From Posidonia oceanica (taxonomy: Eukaryota; Streptophyta; Magnoliopsida; Alismatales; Posidoniaceae): 64,000 bases of DNA. A program made the translations under genes and the position numbers. Below the pieces are notes generated by a model. The model made no database searches. It was given only the letters and a program-made list of their open reading frames with translations, and was not told the DNA's origin. Position 1 is the stretch's first letter. Each line of letters opens with the position of its first letter. Positions 19,791 through 31,573 of the stretch are shown here, piece after piece. Where the stretch lies: the NCBI GenBank assembly GCA_037176725.1, contig JAZBRS010000044.1, forward strand, positions 2,604,001 to 2,668,000, read 5' to 3'.

Positions 19791-21189
19791 CCTCGCTTTG
19801 CAGATCCCATCTTCTCTGTTCCATCTCTTGCATTTCCACCTCTGTACATCTGCTTATCTCCCTTGTCCTATCTCTTGCATTCTCATCATTGTACATCGCC
19901 ATGCATTCTTCCCTTTTTTGAGCATATCTTGTCCAAAAATCAAAAAAATCATCATCATCATCAATCAATCATGCATTACAATCGGCCTAGTGATGAAAAT
20001 CGGAAGTGCTTGCTTGCTCTGGAAGGAGTCTACCTTACCTCACCTGACACTACTTAGATGTCCTAGCTAGTGAGGGAGCCACCACTCAATGAGTACAAGC
20101 GAAATGGCCAAACCCCCAAGGACTTACACCTCTAGAGGGAGGAAAAAATACTAGGGAGTAACCGAGATTGTGAACCAGAAAAGAACATATGTCTAAGCCC
20201 GGACAGAAAAAGGAAAAAGAATAGAAGGCGAAGACAGAAGTCGGCCCTGGAGATAGAGGTGTGCAGTACAACCCTATCCCTCCAAATTGCCTTGGAGAGG
20301 ACCCAAAATTCGCACCTGGGAACCTACAAGCCTCATAAGGCCTAGCCCCCTGTCTCAAAACCAAGCGCCCATTACCTCTAAGTCAGGGACAGCAGAAGCC
20401 TGCGAGCCAAAAAAAAGAAAAAAAGGAAAAAGGCAAAAAAAAAGAGAAAATAACAAAAAAAGAAGAAAAGAAAAAATGGTGACAAAAGTCAACCCTAGAG
20501 ATAAAGGCAAGCAGCGTGATCCTGCCCCTTTTACTTACCTTAGAAAGGAATCAAAGTTCAAGCCTGAATAGTCTTCAAATCCAATCAGGACTAGTCACCC
20601 TTGCCTAGCAGTAGCTCCCCTGCCTCAATCCAAGTGCCCATTACCTCCAAGACAGGGATAGGAGGAATCCTGCGCACCTATGTGGGAGCAAACAAGAAAA
20701 AAGAAAAGAGTAGGTGTAGGTCCTTAAGAGTTTGGCATGGAGCCTGTCCTCACTACACCACCACCCAAACACCACCAACACCCTTTTCGGAGCGCCACAA
20801 ACAGGTTAGGAGTTTGAGTAGAGTCCAATGAGTCAGGGGCCACTCCCTTCCTCTACTGCAGGCGCTAAGCACTCTGTATGCTGAGGGCAAAGCATATCAA
20901 TCATAAATCATGCATATCTGCATCACCAGTCATTTCTTTCCTTCTATCATTCCCTCTGCAAAACTTGCCTCAGCACTGAGACAGTACTCCTACCGAGCAC
21001 ATGTTGGCCTCCTCCGAGCTATGCTGGTCCAGAACTCCTACCAGCCCTTTTCTGTGCGGGCAGAATCCCCTTTGTTTGAATATGCTTAGTCTCTGTGTTT
21101 TGAATGCTAGCTGCTGAACATGTTGAACTGCTTTACTAGCTTCGGAACCTACTTCCTTATCAATCAGTGATTATATGCCTGTTTGTGAT
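19791..21189 (+). other. Element A spacer between integrase and the DUF7745-like ORF
   Basis: I see no conserved coding segment. It contains a short ATC microsatellite (19950-19965), an A-rich stretch (20405-20480) and an imperfect direct duplication annotated separately. Small ORFs on both strands are not recognisable. The stretch 20840-21180 is unique sequence. Confidence 0.6.
20205..20700 (+). repeat. Imperfect direct duplication in the element A spacer
   Basis: The two copies are about 20225-20420 and 20478-20690. Shared words include AGTCrrCCCTrGAGATArAGG, then the CCTCAAwmCCAAG and TGCCCATTACCTC stretch, then AGGGAyAG and AATCCTGCG-like words. The unit is about 250 bp. A poly-A-rich segment separates them. 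Confidence 0.55.
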
Positions 21190-22462
21190 CTAACGGCCCA
21201 CAAACTTGGTGACAGGTACTTGAAGACTCTGTGATAGCTGCCTGCTTTCTCCCTATTGCGCAATGGGTTTCCGTGCTCTAGTGACCCCGATGCATTGCTC
21301 TGAGACCTGTGAGAGTGGATCGGCAAGCTCACCAAAGATGATTGCAAGAAGCTGCACCTATGAGGCATTCCATCTAAACTTCTGAGAGCAGCCGATGTTG
21401 AAGTAAGCCGACATCTCCTGTGCACCGCTGCAAGGTTCTGGAAATCGGCACACCACATCTTCTACTTCGGCAGAATGGAGCTGACACCCACGCTGGAGGA
21501 AGTATGCCGGATTTGCGGCTTCTCCAAGATCATGGGACTGCCTATCTTTGTAAGGCGCGACAGATACATCGCCGTCCTGAGCCATCTGTCTGGCTCTCTA
21601 CTGAAGGCTGCCAGCAAAGACTAATCTGCTCCAGCGGGCTCACGCCCATGCTCTGCCTAGCATACTTTGATGAAACTATGGAAAAGCGTGCTGAACTCGG
21701 AGACGAGCTGTGGCTCAAGGGATTTGTCACCTGCTTCCTAGGCGAGCTGATTTTTACTCATGGTCGGATGACAGTGGCAATTGAGATTGTTGAGATTGCA
21801 CTTGCTGTAGTGACCCGGCAGATCAACCTGGCACCAGTTGTCCTAGCAGAGACTTACCGTGGACTGAACAGCATCTCACACCGCTGCTGCCACTTCCACG
21901 GCTGCGGAGTACTCGTACAGATCTGGCTAGCTGCTCACCTAGAGATGGACATTCTGCGCCCTTAGGCACATGCTTTTGAAACATACTGCAACAACGGCCA
22001 TGCCAAGACGATCAAAAGCGTCCAGGAGGAATACGAGAAGCTATCAAAGCTAACGGATGATGCAGTAACCTAGCGTATCATCCCATCCACAGCTGAGCCA
22101 TTCACTGTCTTCTTGGGCACCCGCGACATGCGACTCATTGTGTTGCCAGGATTCACTGGAGGTGTGGAATACCACCCTATCCGGGTCATGCGGTAATTCG
22201 ACTTCCAGTAGGGCGCCTTCGTTGATAGCACAGCGCCCAGGCTTCTCCAGATCTATCCTCTCAGTTCGCCTACTGCTACAACAGAGCTAGCGAGCCTAAT
22301 GCAGCATGGAGTGCAGTCGACGGACATTGCTGCTGCAAAAGGCTCAGGATGCACTCCTGAGTACATGACTGAGGTGTAGGGACTCTGGCCTATCAACGAG
22401 ATCCCGCCTGGTGCCCCCTTGTTCCCTGACTCCAAGAGATCAAAGAAGGCCCGAATCAGCTA
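21190..22462 (+). pseudogene. DUF7745 / plant mobile domain-like ORF carried by element A, decayed
   Basis: Frame one (about 21280-21607) gives a WIGKLTKDDCKKL segment, then RHLLCTAARFWKSAHHIFYF and GRMELTPTLEEVCRICGF. This is the aromatic, TPTLEEV-type signature of plant mobile domain proteins and, as I recall the family, of DUF7745. A frame change near 21607-21640 leads to FDETMEKRAELGDELW, then a hydrophobic helix (VAIEIVEIALAVVTRQ), AETYRGLNSIS and QIWLAAHLEMD. The C-terminal part has PGFTGGVEYHPIRVMR, then FDFQ and APRLLQIYPLSS, ending at a natural-looking stop at 22462. Premature stops include about 21274, 21361, 21963, 22071, 22195 and 22377. It sits where Tat elements usually have only untranslated sequence. 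Whether the element captured it or it is an old accessory ORF cannot be told here. Confidence 0.65.
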
Positions 22463-22929
22463 GGGCATTTGTGCAACTGCTTGTATAGTTTTTTTTTTGA
22501 ATTGTGTTGTATCTTTTGGCCTGCCACAGGCATGTAACCAAAGCTCAATCAATACAAAGGTGTTTTGCGCCATCGGCTTGTGTTTCAAGTATGCTCAATG
22601 CATATTATGTTCTTGCCAATCATTCCTTAGGGCCCTTGGCTAGACTTGCTGCCGAAATGATGCAGGAAAGTCCTCCGTAATCAATCCAAATGCCAGAATC
22701 TCTGCAGACCCACGCCGCCAAATCAAGTAAAGACATCAAGCGTGCCTGGCCAGATCTTCGTCGGGTTGGTACCCCCTAACTACTTGTTTGACAAACATGA
22801 CAGTTTTATCTATATCCTTCACTTTTCGATGCCAAGGGCACTTCGGCTGACCCTTGGTATCATATTGATACCAGGGGCATCTTTTTTTTAGCTGCGCTGT
22901 GGTATCACTCCCCCATCTTTCCCTGTCGA
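22463..22929 (+). other. Element A 3' region before the hairpin array
   Basis: Non-coding. The GCATGTAAyCAA word at 22529 and the following ~60 bases recur at 41657 at the start of the E remnant, and the TTTTCGATGCCAAGGGC word at 22825 recurs at 42030. E is therefore the same kind of element, entered here at the equivalent point. A minus-strand ORF reaching into the array is a by-product of the repeats. Confidence 0.65.
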
Positions 22930-24050
22930 TATACCTAGATATCACGGGATCATCTGCACTTGCAATCACTCTCCGGCTGATGCTCCGAAACCATCTATCT
23001 CTAGCCGATAAGTCCGATAGCTTATCGTCTGCACTTGCAATCACCTTCCGGCTGATGCTCCGAAACCATCTATCTCTGGCCAATAAGTCCGATAGCTTAT
23101 CATCTGCACTTGCAATCACCTTCCGGCTGATGCTCCGAGACCATCTATCTCTGGCCGATAAGTCCGATATTCTATCATCAACAATCACCTTCCGGCTGAT
23201 GCTCCGAAACCATCTATCTTTGGCCGATAAGTCCAATAGCTTATCATCTGCACTTGCAATCACCCCCCGGCTAATGCTCCGAAACCATCTATCTTCTAGC
23301 CGATAAGTCCAATATTCTATCATCAACAATTACCTTTCGGCTGATGCTCCGAAACCATCTATCCTTCTAGCTGATAAGTCTGATATTCTATCACCCATAA
23401 TTGTACCTTTCGGCTGATGTCCAGTAACCATCACCTTTCGATTGATGTCTAGTAACCATCACCTCCCGGTTGATGCTCCGAAACCATCTATCTCTGGCCG
23501 ATAAGTCCGATATTCTATCATCAACAATCACCGTTTGGCTGATGCTCCGAAACCATCTATCATTCTAGCTAATAAGTCCGATATTCTATCACTCGCAATT
23601 GCACCTTTCTACTAATGTCCAGTAACCATCACCTTTCGGCTGATATCTAGTAACCATCACCCATCCTCGGTTGATGCTCCGGAACCATCTATCTTCTGGC
23701 CAATAAGTCTGATATTCTATCATCAACAATCACCTCCGGCTGATGCTCCGAAACCATCTATCCTTGTGGCTGATAAGTCCGATATTCTATCACTTGCAAT
23801 TGCACCTTTCGGCTGATGTCCAATAACCATCACCTTTTAGCTGATGTCCAGTAACCATCACCCCCCGACTGATGCTCCGAAACCATCTATCTTCTGGCCA
23901 ATAAGTCCGATATTCTATCATCAACAATCACCTCCCGGCTGATGCTCCGAAACCATCTATCCTTCTAGTTGATAAGTCCGTTATTCTATCATCTGCAATT
24001 GCAACCTTCCGGCTGATGATCTGAAACTCATCATATCTAGCCGATGAGTC
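22930..24050 (+). repeat. Hairpin tandem array in the 3' region of element A
   Basis: Roughly 25 short units alternate, with a higher-order period of about 75-130 bp. Forms include GATGCTCCGAAACCATC (stem GATG/CATC), GATAAGTCCGATAGCTTATC (GATAAG/CTTATC), GATAAGTCCGATATTCTATC (GATA/TATC), GATGTCCAGTAACCATC (GATG/CATC) and, at 24016-24033, GATGATCTGAAACTCATC (GATGA/TCATC). The loop region keeps the TCC...AA-C pattern. The ORFs at 22736-23329 (minus) and 22899-23306 (plus) are open only because the units repeat. Confidence 0.85.
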
Positions 24051-24604
24051 CAAAAACTTGTCACTTCCTTTGTGCAACTTTGTTCCAGGCAGACGAAGTC
24101 CTGCATGCCTTTTCGGTGGGAGAAGATGCCCCTCTCCTCTCACATTTTTTAAGATTTTTGCCCCCCTTTTGCGCGGCCCTAGCCGCTTCGCTTGCTTCCT
24201 CGGACGGGGACAAGCTATCTCTTTTCCCCTCTCTGGGCCGACAGACCTCATTGCCCAGACGACAAGTCTGTTACTCTTGTCTGGCGCCCCTTTTGCGCGA
24301 ATTTGGACTAACCGTCAAATTTTCGCATTGCATCGTAGCCCCTTTTAGCATCCTTTTGCATCAACCCTGCACTTCTTTATCTATAGCATTGCATGCTAGA
24401 TAGTTGCGTTAGCATGCATTGCATCAGCATTCACATCTACATCTGCATGTTGCATTGCGGCAACGAGTCACAATTTTTAGTGCATCCGCCAAATAAGTGA
24501 CTCACGTCGATAGCAATTTGTGCTCCTACCGGTGTCGGATGGGGTGTCTTGTCATCCTCGAGCCACGGTCTCACTACGCTTGACCTCACTCAAGGAGGGG
24601 CATC
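24051..24604 (+). other. Conserved pre-PPT block and polypurine tract of element A
   Basis: This aligns with 3296-3829 of the alpha element (shared AAGTCCTGCAT, GCATTGCGGCAACGAG and AAATAAGTGACTCACG words). It ends in the polypurine tract CAAGGAGGGGCATC (24591-24604) abutting the LTR. No ORF is shared with the alpha copy. Confidence 0.75.
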
Positions 24605-27207
24605 TGTAGACACCCCATTTTGGCAGAATTTTGTTGGAGAATTTCCGAAAGCTTGCTCAGAAGAAGGTACGGCGAATCCTGTTCAAAACCAACCCAAAAC
24701 CACCCAATTCCATTTCCCAAACCTAACTCAACTTTAAACCAACACAAGCCCATTTCATAACCAAGCTCACTTCATAACCAAGCCCATTTCCAAAACCAAA
24801 GCCCACAACCCTTCTTTCACAAACCCATAACCTCTTTTAAAACACCAAAACCAACCCCATTTTACAACTTACTTTTAAACCCAACACACAAGCCCAGCCA
24901 GCCCTGTCCATTGGATCTCACGAGGCTGTCGCCAGCCATAGTGGCAACTGGTTCAGTCACCATCTTGAGGGGCGACCAATTGTGAGTTTCAAAGCTCTGA
25001 ACTCTCCCGCTGCGCACTCGTTTGGACTCTTCCGGCCACCCTTTGCCGATATGCTCCATGCCGCGCACGCCATCTCCCCACCTACCACGCTAGTCTCACT
25101 GCACGTGCTCCCGTGCACACCACCTCTGGCCACCAACTTCAGAGCATGCCTCTGCCATTGTCCTCCTTGCTAGTGGCCTTGCTGAACAAAACTGGTAGAA
25201 AACCCATCCTCACACTTCACCACACACACTTGCCCGAGCTTCCAGAGCAAAATTGAGAGCCTCTAGAGAATTCCCGACCTTCCCTTGAGCATTCCAGAGT
25301 GATTCCAAGCCCTCCCGCGCCTCTCCGTTGCCTTCTTCCTCCACTCTGGCGAGCTTCTCCAACCTCTGTCCGCCAACTCCGGCGAAGCCTCAGAGGTAAC
25401 ACACCTCACTACATTGTTAGTTTAAGGGTCTGGGAAGCTTCCGAGACCTCCTCTCTTTAGTTTTAGATTAGTAGTTTCCCTTCTTGCGCTCTCGACTGTG
25501 CTAACGACTGAGGAGGCGCGGCAATGCCGGCGAGGTGCCGGCAGAGGTGGGAAAGAGGCACGAGCCTCTCTCCTCGACCTGGGGATGTTCCTTATGTCCT
25601 CCTCCATGCCACGATGCTTCACAGCCAGTTCCTTGAGCCTTCGGCCGCCTCTATGGCCGGAGCTTGGCGGACAACGGCAGTGCAAAGTGGCAGAGGTGGG
25701 TGGAACGTTCCAAGCCACTGTTTTCCACACCAAAGGTGTGGTTGAGTTCGTGGGAGCGCTGTCGTGCCTCCCAGACCCTCATCAGCATTTTAAGCTTCGC
25801 CCAAGTGGCGAATTCTAGCATTGAAGTCCGATGAACGGACTGCCAGGTAAGACGCCAGCATGAGCGACGACTGACCTGCAACCCGACCTGCCTACCGGCC
25901 TAACTTTGAGGTGTTGCTCCGACTGCCTCAAGGCCCCATATTGCTTGCTTGTTATATGTTTGTAATCTTGGATGAATGGTCTACATGCCTGTGTGATTGG
26001 TTTTCCATTTCGTTTGCTCATGAGTTCTGGATCTGGCCATGAACTTGGCTATCTGAGCTACTCGAGTTGCAGGCCTGTCGCCAGTCCAACCAGCAACTCG
26101 GCTGCAACTCAAGTCAGCCCTCTGGCCAACTTTAGGCCCTCATATCTCGTGACCCACACATCCGTTTCAATGTTTGAATGCATGATTTTACTCCATGTAG
26201 AGCTAGCTTTAGCTCCATGGGATTTATTTCAAGTTCTACTGTGATTATCTTGCCTGTTCTTGGTGATGAAAGCCTCTGCTTGGGAGGACTGTTAATGGCA
26301 AAGTCGCCTGGTGAAGCGGCAACTAGCCTGGGCGCCCCTCTCTACGGCTACTAGATTGGCTGCTGCACTCCGTGGCGACCCACCTTGCAGACCCAGCAGC
26401 GGGCGAGCCGCTAGATTTCTGCCTTGTCGCTTTGTTTTCTTGACTCATTTTTACTATGATCTTGATGATGAGCATGTCGTCTGTGATTCCCTGGCTTTAT
26501 TTTTCAATTCTATGTCGCATTTGTACCTCCTTTCACGGCAATGATCGCTGCTGTGTGGGGAGCTTGGTCTGTGTCTCTGCTGCCAGTCCTACCGGCGACA
26601 AGCATAGGCACCTGTTAGACAGGCGACCACTGCCCTGATCTAGACAGTATGCTTAGCTCCCTTTTTCATCGCCTTTCGCTTGCTTATTTCGATGTTTCTG
26701 ATTTCATGTTCACTCTCTTGTTGATTATCGCCTCTTTATAATGTCTTAACTTTACTTAATTGCTTTTAAACAAGGTTTGCTAAGCTTTGCATGGTTTATA
26801 ATTACATCTTGCATACCGCCTTAGGACGAATATAAATCGGCATTCATTTGCCAACATTTAGCCACACAATTGTAGATCAGTTTAGAAAGACCGATTCCTC
26901 GGGCGTGTCAGAGATGCCTAACACCTTCCCCGCACGTAACAAGAGTCCTTGTCCTTTCTGTGGACTGCATTGACTTTGTGTCATCCATTTGCATTGAATT
27001 TTGCATGCTTTCGAAATGCATAAGTTTTCCATGCATGTTCTTTATTTGGTTTTCCTAGTTTTCCCGTTTTAATAAATTAGGTAGAGACTCCCCTTTCTTT
27101 TATTTTATTTTCCTTTCACGTTCGTCTCTGCCTTCCGGTGTTTTCAAGTCGAAAATCCCTCCTCGGATCCAACCGCTAATAGCAACCCACTTTCGGTCGG
27201 TGCACGC
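24605..27207 (+). mobile_element. Element A 3' LTR (gamma family), first part, split by element B
   Basis: It starts TGTAGACACCCC after the polypurine tract and shares its head (a GGAGAATyTCyGrAAGCTTGC segment) and tail with the element C LTR at 43075. It carries the cross-family tail block at 26883-26960 and a decayed PBS echo at 27082-27091. It breaks at 27207 after CGGTGCACGC, where element B begins, and resumes at 41609. The reassembled length is about 2650 bp, against 2939 bp in C. Intermediate ORFs are not shared with C. Confidence 0.87.
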
Positions 27208-28771
27208 TGTAGATATTCCATTTTCACATTTCTGAGAGTTCTTAGAGGATAGGAACCAACTAGGTGCCCCATATCACACAACTAAGGCTTAATAACACTT
27301 TTTCCAGATTTTCCGTGATTTGTTTAAAGCATCACTTGATTTTACTTGACTCAAGGTTGTTAGCTGTGGCATAGCTAACGCACTCAGACTCGTGACAAGT
27401 CCGAGTACCTCGAGTACCCTTTATTCCTACTCAGATCAGTGGCAGATTTGAGTTAAAGATGATGTTTTTACGATTTCATGAGATTTCTAAAGTTTTCTAG
27501 CTTTTATCATGTTTCTCTGGATTAACTTAAAAGACATGGTTAAAAATGCAAAAAGACTAGCTAGTTGCCTCCCAGAGCGGCGACACAGTCAGGTGCCATT
27601 TAGAGCAGCAATTGGACTGTGCAGGTGCCAGACAGACAGGCGACTAGCATCCTTTCTCTCTCTCTAGCTTAAATATCAATATCCTGGGCATTAATATAAT
27701 ATATGGGGGATTTATAATTTATTATAACATTTTTCCCATAAATTATCGATATTTATATGATTTTCTAGCATTTAAGGTATGATATAAAACATATATCATA
27801 AATAATTAATCAAAGAACAATCTAGAAAATCCTAGGTGACTTCAAATTAATATCTTGATTTTTAACACGTTTTAATGTGCTAATCCAATCCCTCAAAATC
27901 ATAAACCAATCCCTTAAAATCAGAAATAAATATTTTAGTTGCCTGGAATAGTGCAGCAGCTAGGCACCTGTGTGACAGGCGACTAGCTAATGTGGACTCC
28001 GTTGACCTAGTCTTGCGGAGTTTCCACGGCATTTCCACAATCTTTTTGGGAGATATTTGTGCCAGTCGCCTACTTATATCGATTTTTTTCTAGAAACTTC
28101 TAGAACCTTCCTAGCTATGAGCCACTCCTGTCCCATGAACCTATAAATAGGCCCCATGAGTCAGTGCTCGGGGGATCTCAAAAAAGAGGCAATTTTAAAA
28201 TTTTTAGGGTTTAAGGAGGCCACATTTAGAAAGAGAGAGAGTCATCTTCTAAGAGAGAAACCCTAGCCTCCATTATCGATTCCAAAGATCACCATATCCC
28301 AACCTAGATCCCTGAGATCTCAAGCCTAGCCGGAGCTCCGACCGTGCCTCCACTTCCTCGCTCCATTGCATACAGTACGAGGGTGAAGGGAGTATCTTCT
28401 TCCAATCTACTTTTTCATTTCATTATTGCATTCCTTAACATAGGACCTATAGCATAAGCATGTGGGGAACAACCTCCGGTTAGTATTAGATTTATTTGTT
28501 CATATCATTCTCTATTTTCTTTATTATCATTTACTACACACGAACTCACCCAGATCTATCTTTATTTGTTTTGAAGGAAATGAATACGCTCACGTAACAC
28601 GAGGAAGCCACTAGACGACATCCTGCCGTCGATCCATTGAGTCGAGTACCCACATCATCTACATCTCCCTAGGTGCCTTGTCCGCCCATTGATAAGTGGC
28701 GATCACAACAAGTTGACAATGTTGTGGAAGCATCGTCATCTTCATAAACACCCCCATAATCCACATCCACA
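27208..28771 (+). mobile_element. Element B 5' LTR, 1564 bp
   Basis: It begins TGTAGATATTCC and ends CATCCACA. Element B as a whole runs from 27208 to 41603, flanked by perfect 5-bp TSDs cacgc (27203-27207 and 41604-41608), and sits inside element A's 3' LTR. In the first ~280 bases I count about 14 differences, mostly transitions, from the 3' LTR at 35352, roughly 5 percent. TGGCGATCAC at 28699-28708 repeats the start of the adjoining primer binding site. Confidence 0.9.
28142..28149 (+). promoter_or_regulatory. TATA box of element B 5' LTR
   Basis: TATAAATA lies about 630 bases before the LTR end and is conserved in the 3' LTR at 36304-36311, in the same CC-TATAAATA-GGCC context. It is the likely core promoter for the element transcript. 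Confidence 0.65.
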
Positions 28772-30161
28772 GAAGTGGCGATCACGGTGGGACCGACTTT
28801 AGCCAACCCTCTGTGCTACGTGAGTTTTTTCCTTCCTTCCTTCATTTCCTTCTTTAGATCTAGTTGTTTTTTTTTTGTTGTTTTCGGTTTAGGAGGCCGT
28901 GCGCCTAGGTTTTCATAACTCCTAAACTCCGTAGTGTTTTCTGACATTAGAACAAGTTTTCTAACCCTACTATATTTGCTTAAGGCAAGAGGTCTCGTTA
29001 GCACTTAGAGGCAACGACAACCTCCTGTCTATGGTCGTAGAGGGTCGGGTTGCTACTGTTTTGAAAAACAGAAGACTCCAGTTTCTAACCGCCCTGTTAA
29101 TAGGCGCCTGAGTCAGTCGCAGTCCACTGCAGCGACTACTCTAGGCGCACCCATTACAGGCTACTAGATCTAGGTTTTATTTCACTGTAGATCTTCTATT
29201 ATTTTCAATAGCCTGTGTTGTTTTTTTAGGTCTGCAGTAGCTTAACAAACTGATTAAATCCTGTCCACTGTAATTTTTGTTTTTTATTCGGATTTTAGGT
29301 TTATATGTGTCCACCCTTAAGGTGGAAACTATTTCTTTGATATTGAAGTTAAAGTTCCTTGAGGGAATCTTCCTCTAACTAGAACAATCATACAGAGCAA
29401 ACCGAGTCAGTGCAAGTCACTCACCCATACTCTATTTGATTGTGATAGTTAGGTTAAGAACTCAAGGTGTCCTAGGGTTTTATTCTTGACTCCTCCTCTT
29501 CCTTGAGTCAAAAATAATCCTTAGTAGATACTTGACACTTTGATATTTCTTGTTTATTTACTATTTTATGGTTTGATAAGGGCCGATCTTAAGGACAGAA
29601 TCCTAGGTGGTGGGCTCCTCTTTAGAGAGACAAACCCGCCGCCTTGGTCCTCTTGGTAGACCTTGGCAAAGGTCAAAGAGTGGTACCCATAAGCCAAAAA
29701 TCCCATTGATTGTGAACATACAAGTTTAATTAACTGATTAATTATTCACTTCAACAAATAAAAACCTGCGATCTGTTTGAAACTTGCACTGTTTTATTTT
29801 CTTGTTTATTGCGCGATCTGTCCAGAACAGACCTTGGTTGCTGGAAGAACAGGGACTGAACCGCCTGTTCAGAAGGCACCTCGCTCAGCCGCCATTATAG
29901 CCAACGACTTGTTTGGTCGCCTGAGTAATAGGCAACGGCAGGGAAGAACGTTCCAGATAGCCTTGCTTGTAGGATTTTAACTGTCACCATTAACAGGTTG
30001 CAAAAACGCCAAAACAGCAATTGCTTACTGTTTATTGTTTTTTACTTTCATTTAATCGAGTCTATATTAAGTAGTGTTATTAGAGTCTGTAATTTCATTT
30101 TCCAAACTCTTGTAATTATTTTGCCATGGAGGCCTACTGACAAAATCAAGAGCGCATCAAT
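28772..30161 (+). other. Element B primer binding site and leader
   Basis: After a four-base gap the primer binding site starts TGGCGATCACGGTGGGAC at 28776. The remaining ~1.37 kb leader has no recognisable gene. A 67-aa ORF at 29777-29980 is unsupported. The long leader is typical for Tat-type elements. I cannot assign the primer tRNA with confidence. Confidence 0.6.
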
Positions 30162-31040
30162 ATGACATCTGCTTCAACCTCTACCTTCACGGAACAACTA
30201 GGGACAGGCCCGAATGGGTTCTTCCTTGAAGCTTCAACTGCACACACAGAAGAACCATATGACCCCACGCAAGAAAGGGCTCGCCGAGTATTCCCCCATA
30301 CATCAATACCGTATAGTTATTCTCTCGGGGACCATACTCCTATAGTGTCTGCTCCGAACAACACCATGGGCCGGTCATCTGAAGAAGAAGAGGGAATAAG
30401 CCACTCCCAACCATGGAGTACCCCGCCTGAACGCATGTTTCCTGGGGTAATCTCTCATGTAGTGCCACCTACATCGACTGCTTCCTATCTGTCTGAGGAA
30501 GCAGCTAAGGAGATCTATCAAATCCTGGCACGGCACCACCCCTCACTTAGGAGCCCACAAATTTCATTCGTCCACCAACCTTCTTCCGTAAACTACCACC
30601 AAAACCCGCTAGTCACGCCCACTCACACATGCACCACGCCACTAAACCCCACGATAAACTTCTCTACCCAAGGTTTATTCCCACAATACCACGCAATGCC
30701 AACTTATCCTACCATACATCAATCCATGCCATCACACACAACCAACTACCAACCACAATACCCCGGAACATCATACCAACCACAATATCCCGGGACATCA
30801 CACACAACTTACCACCAACCACAATATCCCAGAACATCACACACAACCTACCACCAAACACAATATCCTGGAACATCATACTCATCACAACCTCCCGCTA
30901 ACGTACAATCGCATTACACTCCATATCAATCCCTACCCTTCTCTCCACCATACAACCCTCTATCACCACCGTTCCACCAAACACATGGGCACCTAAACAG
31001 GGGCAACAAGCCGCGCCAGGATAGGACATTAAAAGAATGA
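30162..31040 (+). pseudogene. Element B gag, N-terminal Pro/Tyr/Thr-rich part
   Basis: This is a 292-codon open frame starting MTSASTSTFTEQ. It is low in charge and rich in Pro, Ser, Thr, Tyr and Gln, as is usual for the N-terminal extension of Tat gag. Residues of about 195-250 hold five near-repeats of QPQYPGTS(H/Y)TTY. The stop at 31038-31040 overlaps the ATG of the gag core by four bases (ATGA at 31037-31040), a one-base frame step. The gag was presumably one protein and an indel separated the parts, but programmed frameshifting or coupled restart cannot be excluded from sequence alone. No signal or membrane segment is present. Confidence 0.7.
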
Positions 31041-31573
31041 TCTCTAAGGCGCTAACAGAGGCAAGGGTTACAAATAAAGTACCAATAGGGTTTGACACAT
31101 CCAAATTCCCTCATTTTGTTTTTCCACCTGGATTCAAAATACCAAAAATGAGGAAATACAGTGGAACAGAGGATCCAAGAGGCCATCTAGCCACATTTGT
31201 TATGGATGCTCTACCCTATCAGTATGATAATGGGCTTACTATCTACCTCTTCTTCAAGAGCTTGGAAGGACAAGTACTGGGATGGTTCAACATGCTCACA
31301 GCATATGATCTCAGTGACTTCAAGATGGTCCAAGAAAAATTTCTGCTCCAATATGGCCATCACATCCAACATGAGCCCACAATGAGTGACCTCCTCACTG
31401 AAAGCATGAAACCTAATGAGGAGTTTGCTACTTTTGCAAGCAGATGGAGAGACATGGCTGCAAGGTCCAAATGCTATATTCCTGAAAGCCAAGCAGTTGA
31501 GGTCATATCCCGAAACACTACAGGAGCACTCAGAATGGGGCTACTGATTAGTGACCTCCAAACATATCCTTAA
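31037..31573 (+). pseudogene. Element B gag core (retrotransposon gag / capsid domain)
   Basis: This is a 178-codon open frame with the plant Ty3/gypsy gag layout: a VFPPGFKIPKMRKYSGTEDP lead-in, DPRGHLATFV, then LFFKSLEGQVLGWFNML (the conserved aromatic and Trp region), then FLLQYG, MKPNEEFATFASRWRDMA and a Leu-rich end. It makes the virus-like particle shell. It terminates at 31571 in a TAA where the family normally continues. The downstream text YKRAARVLHHKEELPF in the same frame shows that the stop is premature. It is best preserved in its central helices. Confidence 0.85.

Noticed and set aside
22736..23329. 197-aa minus-strand ORF and 135-aa plus-strand ORF with repeated ADDKLSDLSARDRWF-like text
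   Set aside because: Both come from translating the hairpin tandem array; the repeat period alone explains the pattern.
24012..24035. Hammerhead ribozyme-like core: CTGATGA followed by GAAAC
   Set aside because: Stem II is missing, no proper cleavage site with flanking stems I and III is evident, and most other units break the core (CTGATGC or TCGATGA). The inverted repeat GATGA/TCATC explains the sequence.
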